64,000 bases of DNA, from positions 1 through 64,000 of the forward strand of contig JAGVTU010000013.1 in the NCBI GenBank assembly GCA_019136655.1, read 5' to 3'. Below the pieces are notes generated by a model. The model saw only the letters and a list, made by a program, of their open reading frames with translations. It had not been told where the DNA came from and searched no databases. Positions 53,964-63,594 of this stretch are shown here, in pieces (the stretch's first letter is position 1; each line of letters starts with the position of its first letter). The position numbers and the translations under genes are program-made. Source of the DNA: Bacteroidota bacterium (lineage in GTDB: Bacteria > Bacteroidota > Bacteroidia > AKYH767-A > OLB10).

Positions 53964-54737
53964 TTAATAGAAAAAGAGATTGTAGGCTTTTTTGAAATAC
54001 TGCCCTATTTTGCGCAACGGTTTACGCAAAGTGGTGAGCAAACCGGGTTTGAGGTTATTGAGTTTCCATGCCAGTTTGTCCTCGATATTTGCTTTCAATT
54101 TTACGAAAAAACTGATGTTGCTCACGCCACCCATTCGCATTTTTACAATGGTTTCGGGCAGGTAGGCAATTTTTATCTTGTGCTTATGTATCAAACGTAA
54201 CATCAACTCATAGTCGGCTGACAGTTTGAGGTCGGTATTGATGTAGCCATATTTTTCATACACCGATTTACGCACAAAGAAAGTGGGATGTGGCGGCATC
54301 CATCCTTTTTTGAATGCATCAGGTTCATACGCACCTGCTTTCCAAACACGCATCACTTTGTTGGTATCATCACGGTTTACAAAATTAAGATCAGCATATA
54401 CACCTTCGAGTTCCGGATCTTTATTGAACAATTCCATTACATGCGACAACACCTGTGGGTGTGCATAAATATCATCGGAATGCAATGCTCCAACAACATC
54501 ACCGGTGGCCATTTTCAATCCTTTATTCAATCCAAAATAAAGTCCTCCGTCACGCTCCGAAACTATTTTGGTGATTTTATCCTTATATCGTTCAACAATA
54601 CTCAGTGTCTGATCTTTTGATTTACCGTCAATCACCAGATATTCCATATCAGGATAATCCTGCATGACTACTGACTTGATGGTATCTTCAACTGTGGCTG
54701 CGCTGTTGTAAGTTATGGTAACGATAGAAACTTTCAT
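53964..54737 (-). CDS. Family 2 glycosyltransferase
   Basis: A 257-residue GT-A enzyme that transfers a sugar from a nucleotide donor. It has the opening SIVTITYNSAATVEDTIKSV, the DGKSKDQT loop, ERDGGLYFGLNKGL, and the DxD-type HSDDIYA. The layout resembles WcaA/colanic-acid-type GT2s. A TATTTTTG -7 box lies at 54775. It is the last gene of the leftward surface-polysaccharide cluster. The sugar is unknown. Confidence 0.85.
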   Translation of the reverse strand: MKVSIVTITYNSAATVEDTIKSVVMQDYPDMEYLVIDGKSKDQTLSIVERYKDKITKIVSERDGGLYFGLNKGLKMATGDVVGALHSDDIYAHPQVLSHVMELFNKDPELEGVYADLNFVNRDDTNKVMRVWKAGAYEPDAFKKGWMPPHPTFFVRKSVYEKYGYINTDLKLSADYELMLRLIHKHKIKIAYLPETIVKMRMGGVSNISFFVKLKANIEDKLAWKLNNLKPGLLTTLRKPLRKIGQYFKKAYNLFFY

Positions 54738-54774
54738 GATTCAAACTATTGGCTATTCTGTTTTACATTATTTA

Positions 54775-54782
54775 CAAAAATA
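54775..54782 (-). promoter_or_regulatory. Bacteroidota -7 box for the GT2 gene (TATTTTTG)
   Basis: The minus strand reads TATTTTTG, 38 bases before the ATG at 54737. Confidence 0.4.
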
Positions 54783-54791
54783 GGTTTCATA

Positions 54792-55955
54792 CTAACCTGC
54801 AAAGAGTTTTTTATTTTGAGTTATCGTATTGCTGTTGTTTAAAACCGAAGCAGCATATTGTGCCGAAGCTGTTTGCCATTGGCTATAAGTAACATTATCC
54901 ATTGCTGCCGCTGCGCGAATAGCTTCTTTAAATCCGGCTTCGTCAGAAAGGTCAATATCATAACCTGCACAAGCCTGCTCCAACTGATGCCAGGGTGTGT
55001 TTTTGCTGATGATAACAGGAACTCCGGCAGCGAGACTTTCGATAATGGCATGACCGTAATTTTCGTGCATGGTAGGTAAAATGGAAAAATGATTTCTTGC
55101 AAAAATTTTTGGCGTTTCTTCAGAAGAAACCACTCCTTCGTAGTTAGCTCGGACATGACCCGGCAGTTTAGAAATCAGTGCCTCACATTCTTTCCAGTAT
55201 GCATCATCTTCGAGTGTTCCGTAAATACTGAAATTGATTTTATATTCAGCAGGAATTTGCTGCAGCCATTGCAACACAAGATGCAAATTCTTTTTGCGCG
55301 AAATACGACTGAAGAAAAGTAAATTCAGCTCACCTGATTTTTTTTGTTTGTCAGCAACAGCATTCGTTTGTGCCGAAGATAAATTCAATGCAACAACCAC
55401 CTCTGCCCTTTTCCCGAAAATGGCTTTAATCTCATCTGCTTCCTGAGGTGTACTTGCATGCCACCGCACTTTATCATAGGCACCCATCATCTTCGAAAAT
55501 GATATGAATGCAAGCTTCTTCAATGGTTTGATGGCAAGTGCACCTGCTCCCAACATGCCACGCGGAGCAATAATGGCTTTGCACTTCAATTTCTTTTTGC
55601 GGATAACACGAAGAGGTGTCAGTGTAAACTGTCTCGAAAAAAAACTGTTCATGTAAACAATGTCTGGCTGTTCTCGAAGAATCAGCTCCTCCATTGCTTT
55701 GTAAGAAAAACCTGCTGCAGAAAAATAATAAACCCGCGTTCCGTCATTCAGTGTATTCCACTGGTCAGATTTTACGGATGTATAGGGTGTGTTATCACTA
55801 AAATCAGTATCGGAAGTTACAACAGAAAAATCAAAATCATTTTTCAGATTAGAAATAATATTGGCACAGGAGCGTATAGGACCACCTGCCTTGTATCCCG
55901 GAAGATACCAGTCAATTGCTACCAATATTTTTTTCTTTGCCACAGTTACTGTCAA
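54792..55955 (-). CDS. Family 4-like glycosyltransferase
   Basis: A 387-residue GT-B enzyme. The N-terminal acceptor domain has DWYLPGYKAGGPIRS, a Gly-rich loop common in polysaccharide GT4s; the C-terminal donor domain has LFFSRISRKKNLHLVLQ and the E-x7-E motif region HENYGHAIIESLAAGVPVI. It overlaps the asnB gene upstream by 4 bases, so the two are translationally linked. It probably adds one sugar to a surface glycan. Specificity is unknown. Confidence 0.85.
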   Translation of the reverse strand: MTVTVAKKKILVAIDWYLPGYKAGGPIRSCANIISNLKNDFDFSVVTSDTDFSDNTPYTSVKSDQWNTLNDGTRVYYFSAAGFSYKAMEELILREQPDIVYMNSFFSRQFTLTPLRVIRKKKLKCKAIIAPRGMLGAGALAIKPLKKLAFISFSKMMGAYDKVRWHASTPQEADEIKAIFGKRAEVVVALNLSSAQTNAVADKQKKSGELNLLFFSRISRKKNLHLVLQWLQQIPAEYKINFSIYGTLEDDAYWKECEALISKLPGHVRANYEGVVSSEETPKIFARNHFSILPTMHENYGHAIIESLAAGVPVIISKNTPWHQLEQACAGYDIDLSDEAGFKEAIRAAAAMDNVTYSQWQTASAQYAASVLNNSNTITQNKKLFAG

Positions 55956-57820
55956 TATTCAATTTTATTTTTTTCGAGCCAGTGTTCAAGTACAACACAT
56001 AACCACATATCGAGCCAGCGCACATCCTGAGCACCGTTTAAAAATCTGTTCCAACGGTTCAGCAAACCATCTTTATGTACAAATCCCTTCTCAGCAAGTG
56101 AGTGAATATGTTTATCACAAAATTCTTTCAGCTCCGATTTAAGCCATCGCTGCCATGGAAAAACGAATCCCATTTTTTTGCGATGTACTACTTCGTCAGG
56201 CAATAAATCTCCAAGACTTTCAACCAAAAGTTTCTTTGGGAAAACGGGATTCTTATAAGTATCGCTGATGCCCATTACATACTCTACAAGTTTATAATCA
56301 AGGAAAGGAACCCGCACTTCAAGAGCTACTGCCATACTCATCTGATCCGTATCGCGCAGCAACACATTTTGCATATAGGTTGATATTTCTGCAACACTAA
56401 CCTGACTAAGCAATGGCAGTTTTTCATTCTCTCTGAGCAGTTCGGTCGCTATTTGTTTTACAGAATCATTGCCATTATATTTTTCAGCAACAATTTTATT
56501 GAGTTGAGAAATGCTGCTGATCTGTCTCGACACAGCAAACGTATCCTTTACTTTGTAAGATTCAGCTTTGATATATTGAGCCAGTTTTTCGCTCTGAGAA
56601 TTCTTTTTTGCCATCACAATTCCTGATGCCATCAATGCGCGCAGTGGCTGAGGCAATGCCCACAACCATTTTTGCTGTTGCATTTTTTGTGCATAGCGAA
56701 ATACAGGATAACCTGCAAACAGTTCATCGCCACCTAAACCCGACAAGGCCATGGTGATACCTGCCTGACGTGTGATTTTAGAAACGATATAAGAATTAGG
56801 TCCGTCACCACTCGGATGATCGAGCGCATTCATTGCTTCAGGCAACTGCTCCAGAAAATCTTCGGGTTTTAATAAAAACTCATGATGATCGGTTTTGAAT
56901 TTCTTTGCTACCATGGCGGCAAACTTTGCTTCGCTGAACTCCGACTCATCAAAAGCAATATTAAATGTTTTGACGGGCTGAGAATGAATGCGGCTCATGA
57001 TGCCTACCACAGCACTGGAGTCAATACCTCCTGAAAGAAATGCACCAAATGGAACATCACTTATCAGTCTTCTTTCAACAGCCTCTACGAAAAGTTGCTC
57101 TATGTGCTTACATACTTCTTTATAACTCTTCCCTTCTGAACTGTAATCTGCATTCTTTGCAACATTCCAGTACTCCTCTATCTCAACAGAATTATTTTTT
57201 ATCAATGCATAATGTCCCGGCATCAGCATCATCACATCCTGAATGAGTGTTTGCGGAGCATGTACAGTCTGATAAACAAAAAACTCATGGATGGCAGAGC
57301 GATTCAGTTTACGAGGTACAAGACCCGATTCAAGCAATGCTCGCACTTCAGAAGCAAATACAAAAAGGTTGTTGCTTCGGTAATAATACACCGGTTTGAT
57401 GCCCAGCCTGTCGCGTGCAATAAACATTTCTTTCTTTTGCTTATCCCAGATAGCAAAGGCAAACATTCCGTTAAAGTGATGCACACATTGCTTACCCCAT
57501 TTCTGATAAGCGGCAAGTATCATTTCAGTATCGCTTCCTGATTTAAAATGATAATCGGGCAACAACTTTTTTACTTCACGGAAATTATAAATCTCTCCAT
57601 TGAAAATAATTTCAAGATTTCCGTCATTGCTTTTCATAGGCTGATGCCCTGCCGGTGAGAGATCAATGATGGCGAGCCTGCGATGGCCTAAAGCCACATC
57701 GGCATCTGTATAATAACCTTCGTCATCAGGACCACGATGAGCAATGCACTTATTCATCACGCGAATAACCTGCGCAGACTGTTCTTCTTTCAAACCATAA
57801 ATGCCGGTAATTCCACACAT
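55952..57820 (-). CDS. asnB: Asparagine synthetase-like amidotransferase in the polysaccharide cluster
   Basis: A 622-residue AsnB-type enzyme with MCGITGIYG (Cys2 fixes the start) and the ATP loop SGGIDSSAVVG. Further motifs include LSGLGGDELFAGYPVF and VPFLDYKLVEYV. AsnB paralogues inside glycan clusters often amidate sugars or aminate intermediates rather than make free asparagine. It lies between two glycosyltransferases, 3 bases from one and overlapping the other by 4. A cell-wall or glycan amidation role is inference; the other AsnB at 3824 may be the metabolic enzyme. Confidence 0.85.
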   Translation of the reverse strand: MCGITGIYGLKEEQSAQVIRVMNKCIAHRGPDDEGYYTDADVALGHRRLAIIDLSPAGHQPMKSNDGNLEIIFNGEIYNFREVKKLLPDYHFKSGSDTEMILAAYQKWGKQCVHHFNGMFAFAIWDKQKKEMFIARDRLGIKPVYYYRSNNLFVFASEVRALLESGLVPRKLNRSAIHEFFVYQTVHAPQTLIQDVMMLMPGHYALIKNNSVEIEEYWNVAKNADYSSEGKSYKEVCKHIEQLFVEAVERRLISDVPFGAFLSGGIDSSAVVGIMSRIHSQPVKTFNIAFDESEFSEAKFAAMVAKKFKTDHHEFLLKPEDFLEQLPEAMNALDHPSGDGPNSYIVSKITRQAGITMALSGLGGDELFAGYPVFRYAQKMQQQKWLWALPQPLRALMASGIVMAKKNSQSEKLAQYIKAESYKVKDTFAVSRQISSISQLNKIVAEKYNGNDSVKQIATELLRENEKLPLLSQVSVAEISTYMQNVLLRDTDQMSMAVALEVRVPFLDYKLVEYVMGISDTYKNPVFPKKLLVESLGDLLPDEVVHRKKMGFVFPWQRWLKSELKEFCDKHIHSLAEKGFVHKDGLLNRWNRFLNGAQDVRWLDMWLCVVLEHWLEKNKIEY

Positions 57821-57823
57821 AAT

Positions 57824-58891
57824 TTATTCGTTATTTAAAAATTTCCATACTGTTGCAGCCCATGTATCAGGAGTCATGCTCTTTGATAATTCGTGACTGT
57901 GCAATCCCATTTTTAAAAGTTGTTCATCCGTCAGCGACATGGTTTTTCTCAACACCTCTTCAATGGAAGCAATATCTTTTGGCTTATGATAAAAACCATT
58001 TTTCCCTTCCTGTAAAAATGCTGTTCCTGCAGGAGCCTTTGTACTCAGCACAAGTGGAAAACCTGCAATGGCAAACTCATGCACCACTACTCCCCAGTGC
58101 TCGTCATAAGTAGGAAGCATAAATACGCCAGTCTGCTCCACATAAGAAGCAAAATCTTTTGGCTGAACAAATCCAATATTTTTTATTTTTTCATGCTGAG
58201 GAAATTCGGCTTCCAACGGTCCTTTGCCAATGCACCACAGCTCCCATTCAGTTGGAGTTTTTGTCTGCACATTGATAAATGCTTTCCATAATTCGCGAAG
58301 TCCTTTGATGTCGAGATATCTTCCAACAAACACAAACCTTCTTGGAAATTGTTTTACTTTTGCAGGCCATGTCTTCTTAAATATGGAGTCGAACAATTCA
58401 AAATTGGCAGCATACATTCCCGTTTTTATTTTACTGCTGTCGAATCCAAGTTTTTTTGCATACACTACCTGTGGTTCACCGGGCACCCAGCAATGCGAAA
58501 ATATTTTTGGCAGAATAAAGGGAGCTGTCACAGAAGCAACATGCTGCTTAAGTTTTCCTTCCCACAAATTATCGAATGAAAGTATGGTAGGAATTTTTCC
58601 TGAATATTTTTTGGTTGCACTTACATAACCTTTGTCAACCCAACCATTGCAGAAAATAAAATCAGGTTGCAATGCAGAAATCATATTATCCAGTTTATCA
58701 CCTTCGTATTTTGTACGGTCGTAATAAGTTACGTTTTCAATTTCTTCAAATTTAAAAGGCGCATTAGGATCCAATGGATAACGAACCACATGAGCTTCGA
58801 CCGGAAAAAGCTCTACAGTTTTTTTCAGGCATGCTTCAACATATCCTGCGGGTTCAAGATACAGGAACAGGGCTTTCTTCTTTTTCCGCAT
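57824..58891 (-). CDS. Family 4-like glycosyltransferase
   Basis: A 355-residue GT-B enzyme. The N-terminal half has FIFCNGWVDKGYV; the donor half has FVFVGRYLDIKGLREL, GKGPLEAEF and the EHWGVVVHEFAIAGFPLV E-x7-E-like region. Its start overlaps the end of the polymerase gene by 38 bases, more than most overlaps in the window. It is part of the same leftward operon as asnB. Confidence 0.82.
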   Translation of the reverse strand: MRKKKKALFLYLEPAGYVEACLKKTVELFPVEAHVVRYPLDPNAPFKFEEIENVTYYDRTKYEGDKLDNMISALQPDFIFCNGWVDKGYVSATKKYSGKIPTILSFDNLWEGKLKQHVASVTAPFILPKIFSHCWVPGEPQVVYAKKLGFDSSKIKTGMYAANFELFDSIFKKTWPAKVKQFPRRFVFVGRYLDIKGLRELWKAFINVQTKTPTEWELWCIGKGPLEAEFPQHEKIKNIGFVQPKDFASYVEQTGVFMLPTYDEHWGVVVHEFAIAGFPLVLSTKAPAGTAFLQEGKNGFYHKPKDIASIEEVLRKTMSLTDEQLLKMGLHSHELSKSMTPDTWAATVWKFLNNE

Positions 58892-60170
58892 TAAACTGAT
58901 CGTCTTTAGTGATTAAGGTAAGAATTAATATCAATACAATATGAAAAGGATTGAGTGAACCCATTATCCACGCTTCGAATGATGCTGAAAATAATACGGC
59001 AAACAGCAATGGAAAAGCAAGTCGTGAATGGATCAATGCTTTGACAAAAGTTCTTATGAAACCAACTGCAAATAATATAAGTCCTATAAGACCGGTATTC
59101 ATCCAAAGTGCAAGCCATGAATTGTGTACTCCACCCTGATGACCTAACTGACTTAGCCAGTGACGGTTTTCATAAAAATACCATTCATCATATGCAAACC
59201 CTCTGCCTAAGAAAAACTGCCCCTGAATTTCCTTCCATGCAGTACGCCAAGCTATCAAACGTCCTGATGCATCATTGATGGCTTCGGCACGGAGATATTG
59301 CCCGAGGCCGAGAGCCTCTACAATAACCACAATATTCTGATTAATCAATTCGTAAACAACAATGGTTACAATCAGAATGGCAAAACCTGCCAGATATCCC
59401 ATCTCATAAAATCTTGCCAAAAACAAAAACAATAATATTGACATCATTGTGTTCCGTGACACTGCAAGCAGTGTTGACAGAATGATAAGCCCATAAACCA
59501 TTCGTAAATCAGTATTACTAAACAAGCTCGGGAATTTTTTTGACGCAAAATATGTGAGCATAAACAGCAAAGTACATGCAATACCTATTCCATTTGGATT
59601 ACCATAAATTCCGCTGTATCTTCCTACAAGAAACACCACATCAGGAAAAACCGGTATCATAACAACCCCAACCAATAACAGACAACAAAACATCATTATC
59701 ACATCCTTGATAAATTCTTCTCCATGTTCCCTGAATGCTTTGATAAAATATGCCGGTGTTACCATAAACAGCAACAAATAACTTAGTGTTTTCATTGCCG
59801 AGTTGGTAAAGTTAACCACAGGTGCCTGTGTTAACACAAAAGCACTCCAAATAAAAAAGAGGATGAATGGTTTGAAGTAATCATTCAGACCTTTGAAGTT
59901 TTTGCTGTCGAAAAAATAAAAGAGAGACAGTAATACAATATAAAAGTTCTTGGCAGTTGCTGCATACAATGCTTCAGACTGTCGGCTGTCACTCATTACC
60001 AGCAAAAACAATAATCCCATGATTAGTTCCTTATACATTCCCTTTTGCTTGAGCATTACAACACTCAATGCTACGGCTGCTACACCAACATACTGATTAA
60101 TAATTCCACAGAACACCCATGCAAGGCACATGATTGCAAACTGAGAATTATTTTTTAGAAAAGTAAGCAT
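58854..60170 (-). CDS. O-antigen polymerase/ligase family membrane protein
   Basis: A 438-residue polytopic protein with about 10 to 12 hydrophobic segments. A long hydrophilic loop near 290-345 (GRLIAWRTAWKEI, GRGFAYDEWYF, GHQGGVHNSWL) has the Arg, His and GRG features of the Wzy/WaaL O-antigen ligase domain. It probably polymerises repeat units or attaches glycan on the periplasmic face. No Wzx flippase or chain-length gene was seen in the window. A TATTTTTG -7 box lies at 60189. Confidence 0.82.
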   Translation of the reverse strand: MLTFLKNNSQFAIMCLAWVFCGIINQYVGVAAVALSVVMLKQKGMYKELIMGLLFLLVMSDSRQSEALYAATAKNFYIVLLSLFYFFDSKNFKGLNDYFKPFILFFIWSAFVLTQAPVVNFTNSAMKTLSYLLLFMVTPAYFIKAFREHGEEFIKDVIMMFCCLLLVGVVMIPVFPDVVFLVGRYSGIYGNPNGIGIACTLLFMLTYFASKKFPSLFSNTDLRMVYGLIILSTLLAVSRNTMMSILLFLFLARFYEMGYLAGFAILIVTIVVYELINQNIVVIVEALGLGQYLRAEAINDASGRLIAWRTAWKEIQGQFFLGRGFAYDEWYFYENRHWLSQLGHQGGVHNSWLALWMNTGLIGLILFAVGFIRTFVKALIHSRLAFPLLFAVLFSASFEAWIMGSLNPFHIVLILILTLITKDDQFNAEKEESPVPVS

Positions 60171-60188
60171 GATGATGGTTTCGGGTTA

Positions 60189-60196
60189 CAAAAATA
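60189..60196 (-). promoter_or_regulatory. Bacteroidota -7 box for the polymerase gene (TATTTTTG)
   Basis: The minus strand reads TATTTTTG, 19 bases before the ATG at 60170. Confidence 0.4.
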
Positions 60197-60200
60197 AAGA

Positions 60201-61334
60201 TTATGAGTTTGTTGAAGTTAATTTTCTGAAAAGCTCAAGATGTTTTTGCGCTACAACATGCCATGTAAAATTTTCCTGTACGCGTTGATATGATTTTTCT
60301 GAAAGCCGTTGCCTTGCATTTTCATTCAAAACATAATACTGTGAAATTGCATCCTTCAGAGATTTAACTGATGACTTTTCGATGATATAACCATTTTGCT
60401 GATCAACCATTTCTGTAGTAGCTCCTGTATCGGTAACAATAATGGGCAGAGAATAACTCATTGCTTCCAGCACAACTGTAGGCATACCTTCAAACAAAGT
60501 TGGCAAAACAAAAATGTCGCACTCGCAATAGAGTTGATTCAGTTTATCATCATCTGCAAAACCATGAAATATAATATTTGGTTCTTTAACTGTGGATGTG
60601 AAATGTTCGAATAAAGGCCCCTTGCCTACCAAATGAAATTCAAGCTCCTGATTGTAGCCTCCATTATTCATCTGAGCAGCTGCATCCATTAAAATATTAA
60701 TTCCTTTATTGGCAGCAAACCTTCCCACAAACAAAACTTTCAGAGGTGTATTGTTATAATTTTTTCTCTCAAATTTTTGTGTGGGCAGATTAATAGCATT
60801 GGGCAACACCACAATTTTTGAATCACCGTTTCTGATATGTTGCTTCAGCAAACCTGTGAGCCTTCCCCCTAAAGAAACTACCCTGTGTGCTTTTGAAAAT
60901 AAATATCCGAATATCCACTGATAAGGAATAGCCTTTATTCTATCTTTTGTGGAAAGTGCCTGATAAAATTCCAATCCATGAGGATTAAGAATTACACGAT
61001 GTCCGATTTTGCTGATGTTGTGCCAAACGGAAAGCCCCTGAGCATATATCAGTGCATCAGGAAATTTCTGTAACTCCTGAAACACCTGTTGGGAATAGTA
61101 ATATTCGTTGAGCAGATAATTACTGCTGTGTTTATTACGTTTTATTCCAACCTCGGTAATTTTTAATGAAGGGTCGAAAACGTTGGCCTCATGATGCTGA
61201 TGAATGACAACAATGTCAAGTTCATTTGTTCGTGCAAGCTCTTCAACCAACAGGCGTGTATGTTTTTGAATACCTCCTACCAGTTGAGGGTAAACTCCAT
61301 CTGTACAAAAAACTACCTGCAGGCGTTTACTCAT
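60201..61334 (-). CDS. Family 4 glycosyltransferase
   Basis: A 377-residue GT-B enzyme with GVYPQLVGGIQKHTRLL near the N-terminus, a nucleotide-site VLFVGRFAANKGINILMDA, GKGPLFEHF, and the E-x7-E motif in PTLFEGMPTVVLEAMSYS. It overlaps the epimerase gene by 4 bases. It is a typical capsule or exopolysaccharide mannosyl- or galactosyl-type GT4; the sugar is unknown. Confidence 0.87.
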   Translation of the reverse strand: MSKRLQVVFCTDGVYPQLVGGIQKHTRLLVEELARTNELDIVVIHQHHEANVFDPSLKITEVGIKRNKHSSNYLLNEYYYSQQVFQELQKFPDALIYAQGLSVWHNISKIGHRVILNPHGLEFYQALSTKDRIKAIPYQWIFGYLFSKAHRVVSLGGRLTGLLKQHIRNGDSKIVVLPNAINLPTQKFERKNYNNTPLKVLFVGRFAANKGINILMDAAAQMNNGGYNQELEFHLVGKGPLFEHFTSTVKEPNIIFHGFADDDKLNQLYCECDIFVLPTLFEGMPTVVLEAMSYSLPIIVTDTGATTEMVDQQNGYIIEKSSVKSLKDAISQYYVLNENARQRLSEKSYQRVQENFTWHVVAQKHLELFRKLTSTNS

Positions 61335-62236
61335 TGCACAAGTGTTTTGATTCCTTCTTCAATACCAATTTTTGGTTCCCATCCTAAAGACTTCAACTTA
61401 CTTACATCAGCAAGTAAATGTTGGCGTTCAACCTTACGCACTCTTGCAGGGTCCACTTCAATTTCAATTTTTTCGCCAATAGCTTTAGAAAATGCATCCA
61501 CTATTTCAGTAACTGAATATTCAATACCACGTCCCAGATTAAAGGTGTGAATTCCTTCCTTCACCTGTGTAAGCAACGTTTCAACAGCAGCTGCCATATC
61601 AAAGGTGTGAATAAAATCACGTTTCGGAGTAAGATTGCCTAACTGAATTTTTCTTTTTCCTTCAAGCACCTGTTTTTGGATTTCAGGAATGAGATGCGGA
61701 TTGGTTTCATTCGGACCGAAGGCGTTGAAAAATCTGCACACCACAACAGGAATCTGCGATTGTAAATGGAACTCATTACACAAATGTTCTCCTGTCAGTT
61801 TTGACAAGCCGTAAATATCCATTGGGCCTGTAGCAAAAGTTTCGTTCACTGCATTGTCGTAAATTGGATATACTGCAGCAGTAGAGGCAAAAAATACTTT
61901 CTCGGGTTTATATTTTCGAGCAGCTTTCAGAATATGAATGGTGCCGCGAATATTGATGTTGCTGCTTTCATAAGGATGCTGATTGCAATATGGAATAAAA
62001 TGTATGGCAGCAAGATGAATAATAATGTTCGGACGTATGCTTCCGATAATTTCATCCATGCGGTTTTCATCAAGAATATCTGCATTGAAGAAATGTTTAT
62101 CGTCAACATTAATAAACTGTCTGTTTCCGAAAGAAAGGTTGTCAATGACAAAAATTTCATGACCTGCTCTTTGCAAATGAGCAATAACTGCCGATCCGAT
62201 AAATCCGGCTCCGCCTGTAACTAAAATACGTTTCAT
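61331..62236 (-). CDS. Extended SDR sugar-nucleotide epimerase
   Basis: A 301-residue UDP-glucose 4-epimerase-type enzyme. NAD binds at TGGAGFIGSAVI; the catalytic STAAVYP and YGLSK (Tyr-x3-Lys) are present, with NAFGP later. It interconverts or prepares nucleotide sugars for the cluster. The length, somewhat below GalE, and the NINIRGTIHIL motif fit a general galE-like member; exact substrate is uncertain. It overlaps the following GT4 gene by 4 bases. Confidence 0.87.
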   Translation of the reverse strand: MKRILVTGGAGFIGSAVIAHLQRAGHEIFVIDNLSFGNRQFINVDDKHFFNADILDENRMDEIIGSIRPNIIIHLAAIHFIPYCNQHPYESSNINIRGTIHILKAARKYKPEKVFFASTAAVYPIYDNAVNETFATGPMDIYGLSKLTGEHLCNEFHLQSQIPVVVCRFFNAFGPNETNPHLIPEIQKQVLEGKRKIQLGNLTPKRDFIHTFDMAAAVETLLTQVKEGIHTFNLGRGIEYSVTEIVDAFSKAIGEKIEIEVDPARVRKVERQHLLADVSKLKSLGWEPKIGIEEGIKTLVQ

Positions 62237-62317
62237 AAAAAATGGTGGTTTAAAAAAATATTCTACAATAATAATGTTTCAAAAGAAATGGTTATACGCA
62301 AAAAACGGGTTTAAAGT

Positions 62318-63451
62318 TTAATTCATAACTTGCTTTAGCTGAAGATATTTTTGCCTTTGTGAATCTTTCGTATAATTTTCTGTGACAAGTGTGATACAAC
62401 GGTTTCGCTCTGCCGGAGACTGTCGGTTCAGCAACACTGTTTCAGTGCTGTTAAGCACTTTGCCGCAATGATTCTTTTCAACAAAAACTGAATAATCACC
62501 TATCTCTTCCGAAATGAGTACCGGAAGTCCTGCTGAAAGATATTCTGCAAACTTGGTAGGCGATGCAACACGGTTTGTAACACTTTTTTCGCGCAGCAAA
62601 ATTCCATAATCGCAGGAAGTAAGTACAGATGTTACCTCATGATGCTTAACAAATTTCTGAAATATTCTGTCGGGAAATTCATTCTTTAATGCATCTACGT
62701 TCTTATCTTTTTCAGAGAGAAACAACACTTTGACGTGCAATTGTTGGTCAAGAATACGTTTCAAAAAATCATGAAGCATATCAAAAGACTGCCACCCCGC
62801 TGTTGAACCGGAATAAACCAAAACGATGTCCTGCTCACCAAATCCCATTTGCTCACGCGCTGATGCAATAGTTTTTTCGTCAAGTGTTGTTGCTTTAAAA
62901 CCGGTATTAAGCGTACATGGTATTACACTGAAATCAGATGATGCAAAGCTATACCTGTCATTCCAGTAGCGAACTAATTCATTGGAAACGGCAATACGCC
63001 AGTCCGAATCAATCACACATTGTTTTTCCCAACCATGAATCAGCTTTTTCCACTCCGGGAAAGGAACAACATTATACTCATTCCACTCGGCAGCAATTGC
63101 TCCCCGTCCGTCAAAACATACTTTTAGTTTTAATATTTTCTTCAGTTGAATTGCCATTTTGCATGCAAGTACATTTCTGGCAATGATGTTTCGCTCACCA
63201 GTCAGCAAAAGCACTATCATTAAAATAAACCTGTTGACGCCAAAAGCCGTCATGCGAGGTAACATAGGCAACACCCATGCTTGCGGGTCATCGGATTTTA
63301 TCCGTGCTTTATTTTTCTTAAACTGATGCAGAGAGATAAACGCCACCAACCTGATTTTTGCATCAGGCAACGTATTCATATACCTGCAAACATCTACAAC
63401 CTGACTCGAAAAAACGCCCGAAGGCTGATCAGCATAAGTTAAATAAATCAT
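62318..63451 (-). CDS. GT4-like glycosyltransferase
   Basis: A 377-residue GT-B-like protein. The N-terminal half is diverged (TYADQPSGVFSSQVVDV); the donor half has LVYSGSTAGWQSFDML and ASPTKFAEYLSAGLPVLIS, in place of the usual E-x7-E region. It is separated from the epimerase gene by 81 bases, so it may be a separate transcript. The terminator at 63534 ends the gene before it. Donor is unknown. Confidence 0.72.
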   Translation of the reverse strand: MIYLTYADQPSGVFSSQVVDVCRYMNTLPDAKIRLVAFISLHQFKKNKARIKSDDPQAWVLPMLPRMTAFGVNRFILMIVLLLTGERNIIARNVLACKMAIQLKKILKLKVCFDGRGAIAAEWNEYNVVPFPEWKKLIHGWEKQCVIDSDWRIAVSNELVRYWNDRYSFASSDFSVIPCTLNTGFKATTLDEKTIASAREQMGFGEQDIVLVYSGSTAGWQSFDMLHDFLKRILDQQLHVKVLFLSEKDKNVDALKNEFPDRIFQKFVKHHEVTSVLTSCDYGILLREKSVTNRVASPTKFAEYLSAGLPVLISEEIGDYSVFVEKNHCGKVLNSTETVLLNRQSPAERNRCITLVTENYTKDSQRQKYLQLKQVMN

Positions 63452-63533
63452 ATGGCCTCTTTACGACAAATTAAACAGATTGTTATATGTTTCTTTTTCT
63501 CTATCTGATTGAATTATCAACATCAGAATGTAA

Positions 63534-63566
63534 TCAAAAAAAAACAACCTGCTTACGGGCAGGTTG
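63534..63566 (-). terminator. Terminator of the rightmost partial gene
   Basis: On the minus strand CAACCTGC pairs with GCAGGTTG around a 6-base loop, followed by a T-run. It lies just after the stop of the gene at 63595. Confidence 0.85.
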
Positions 63567-63594
63567 GTATAATTTATCGATTGAATGTGCTTCT

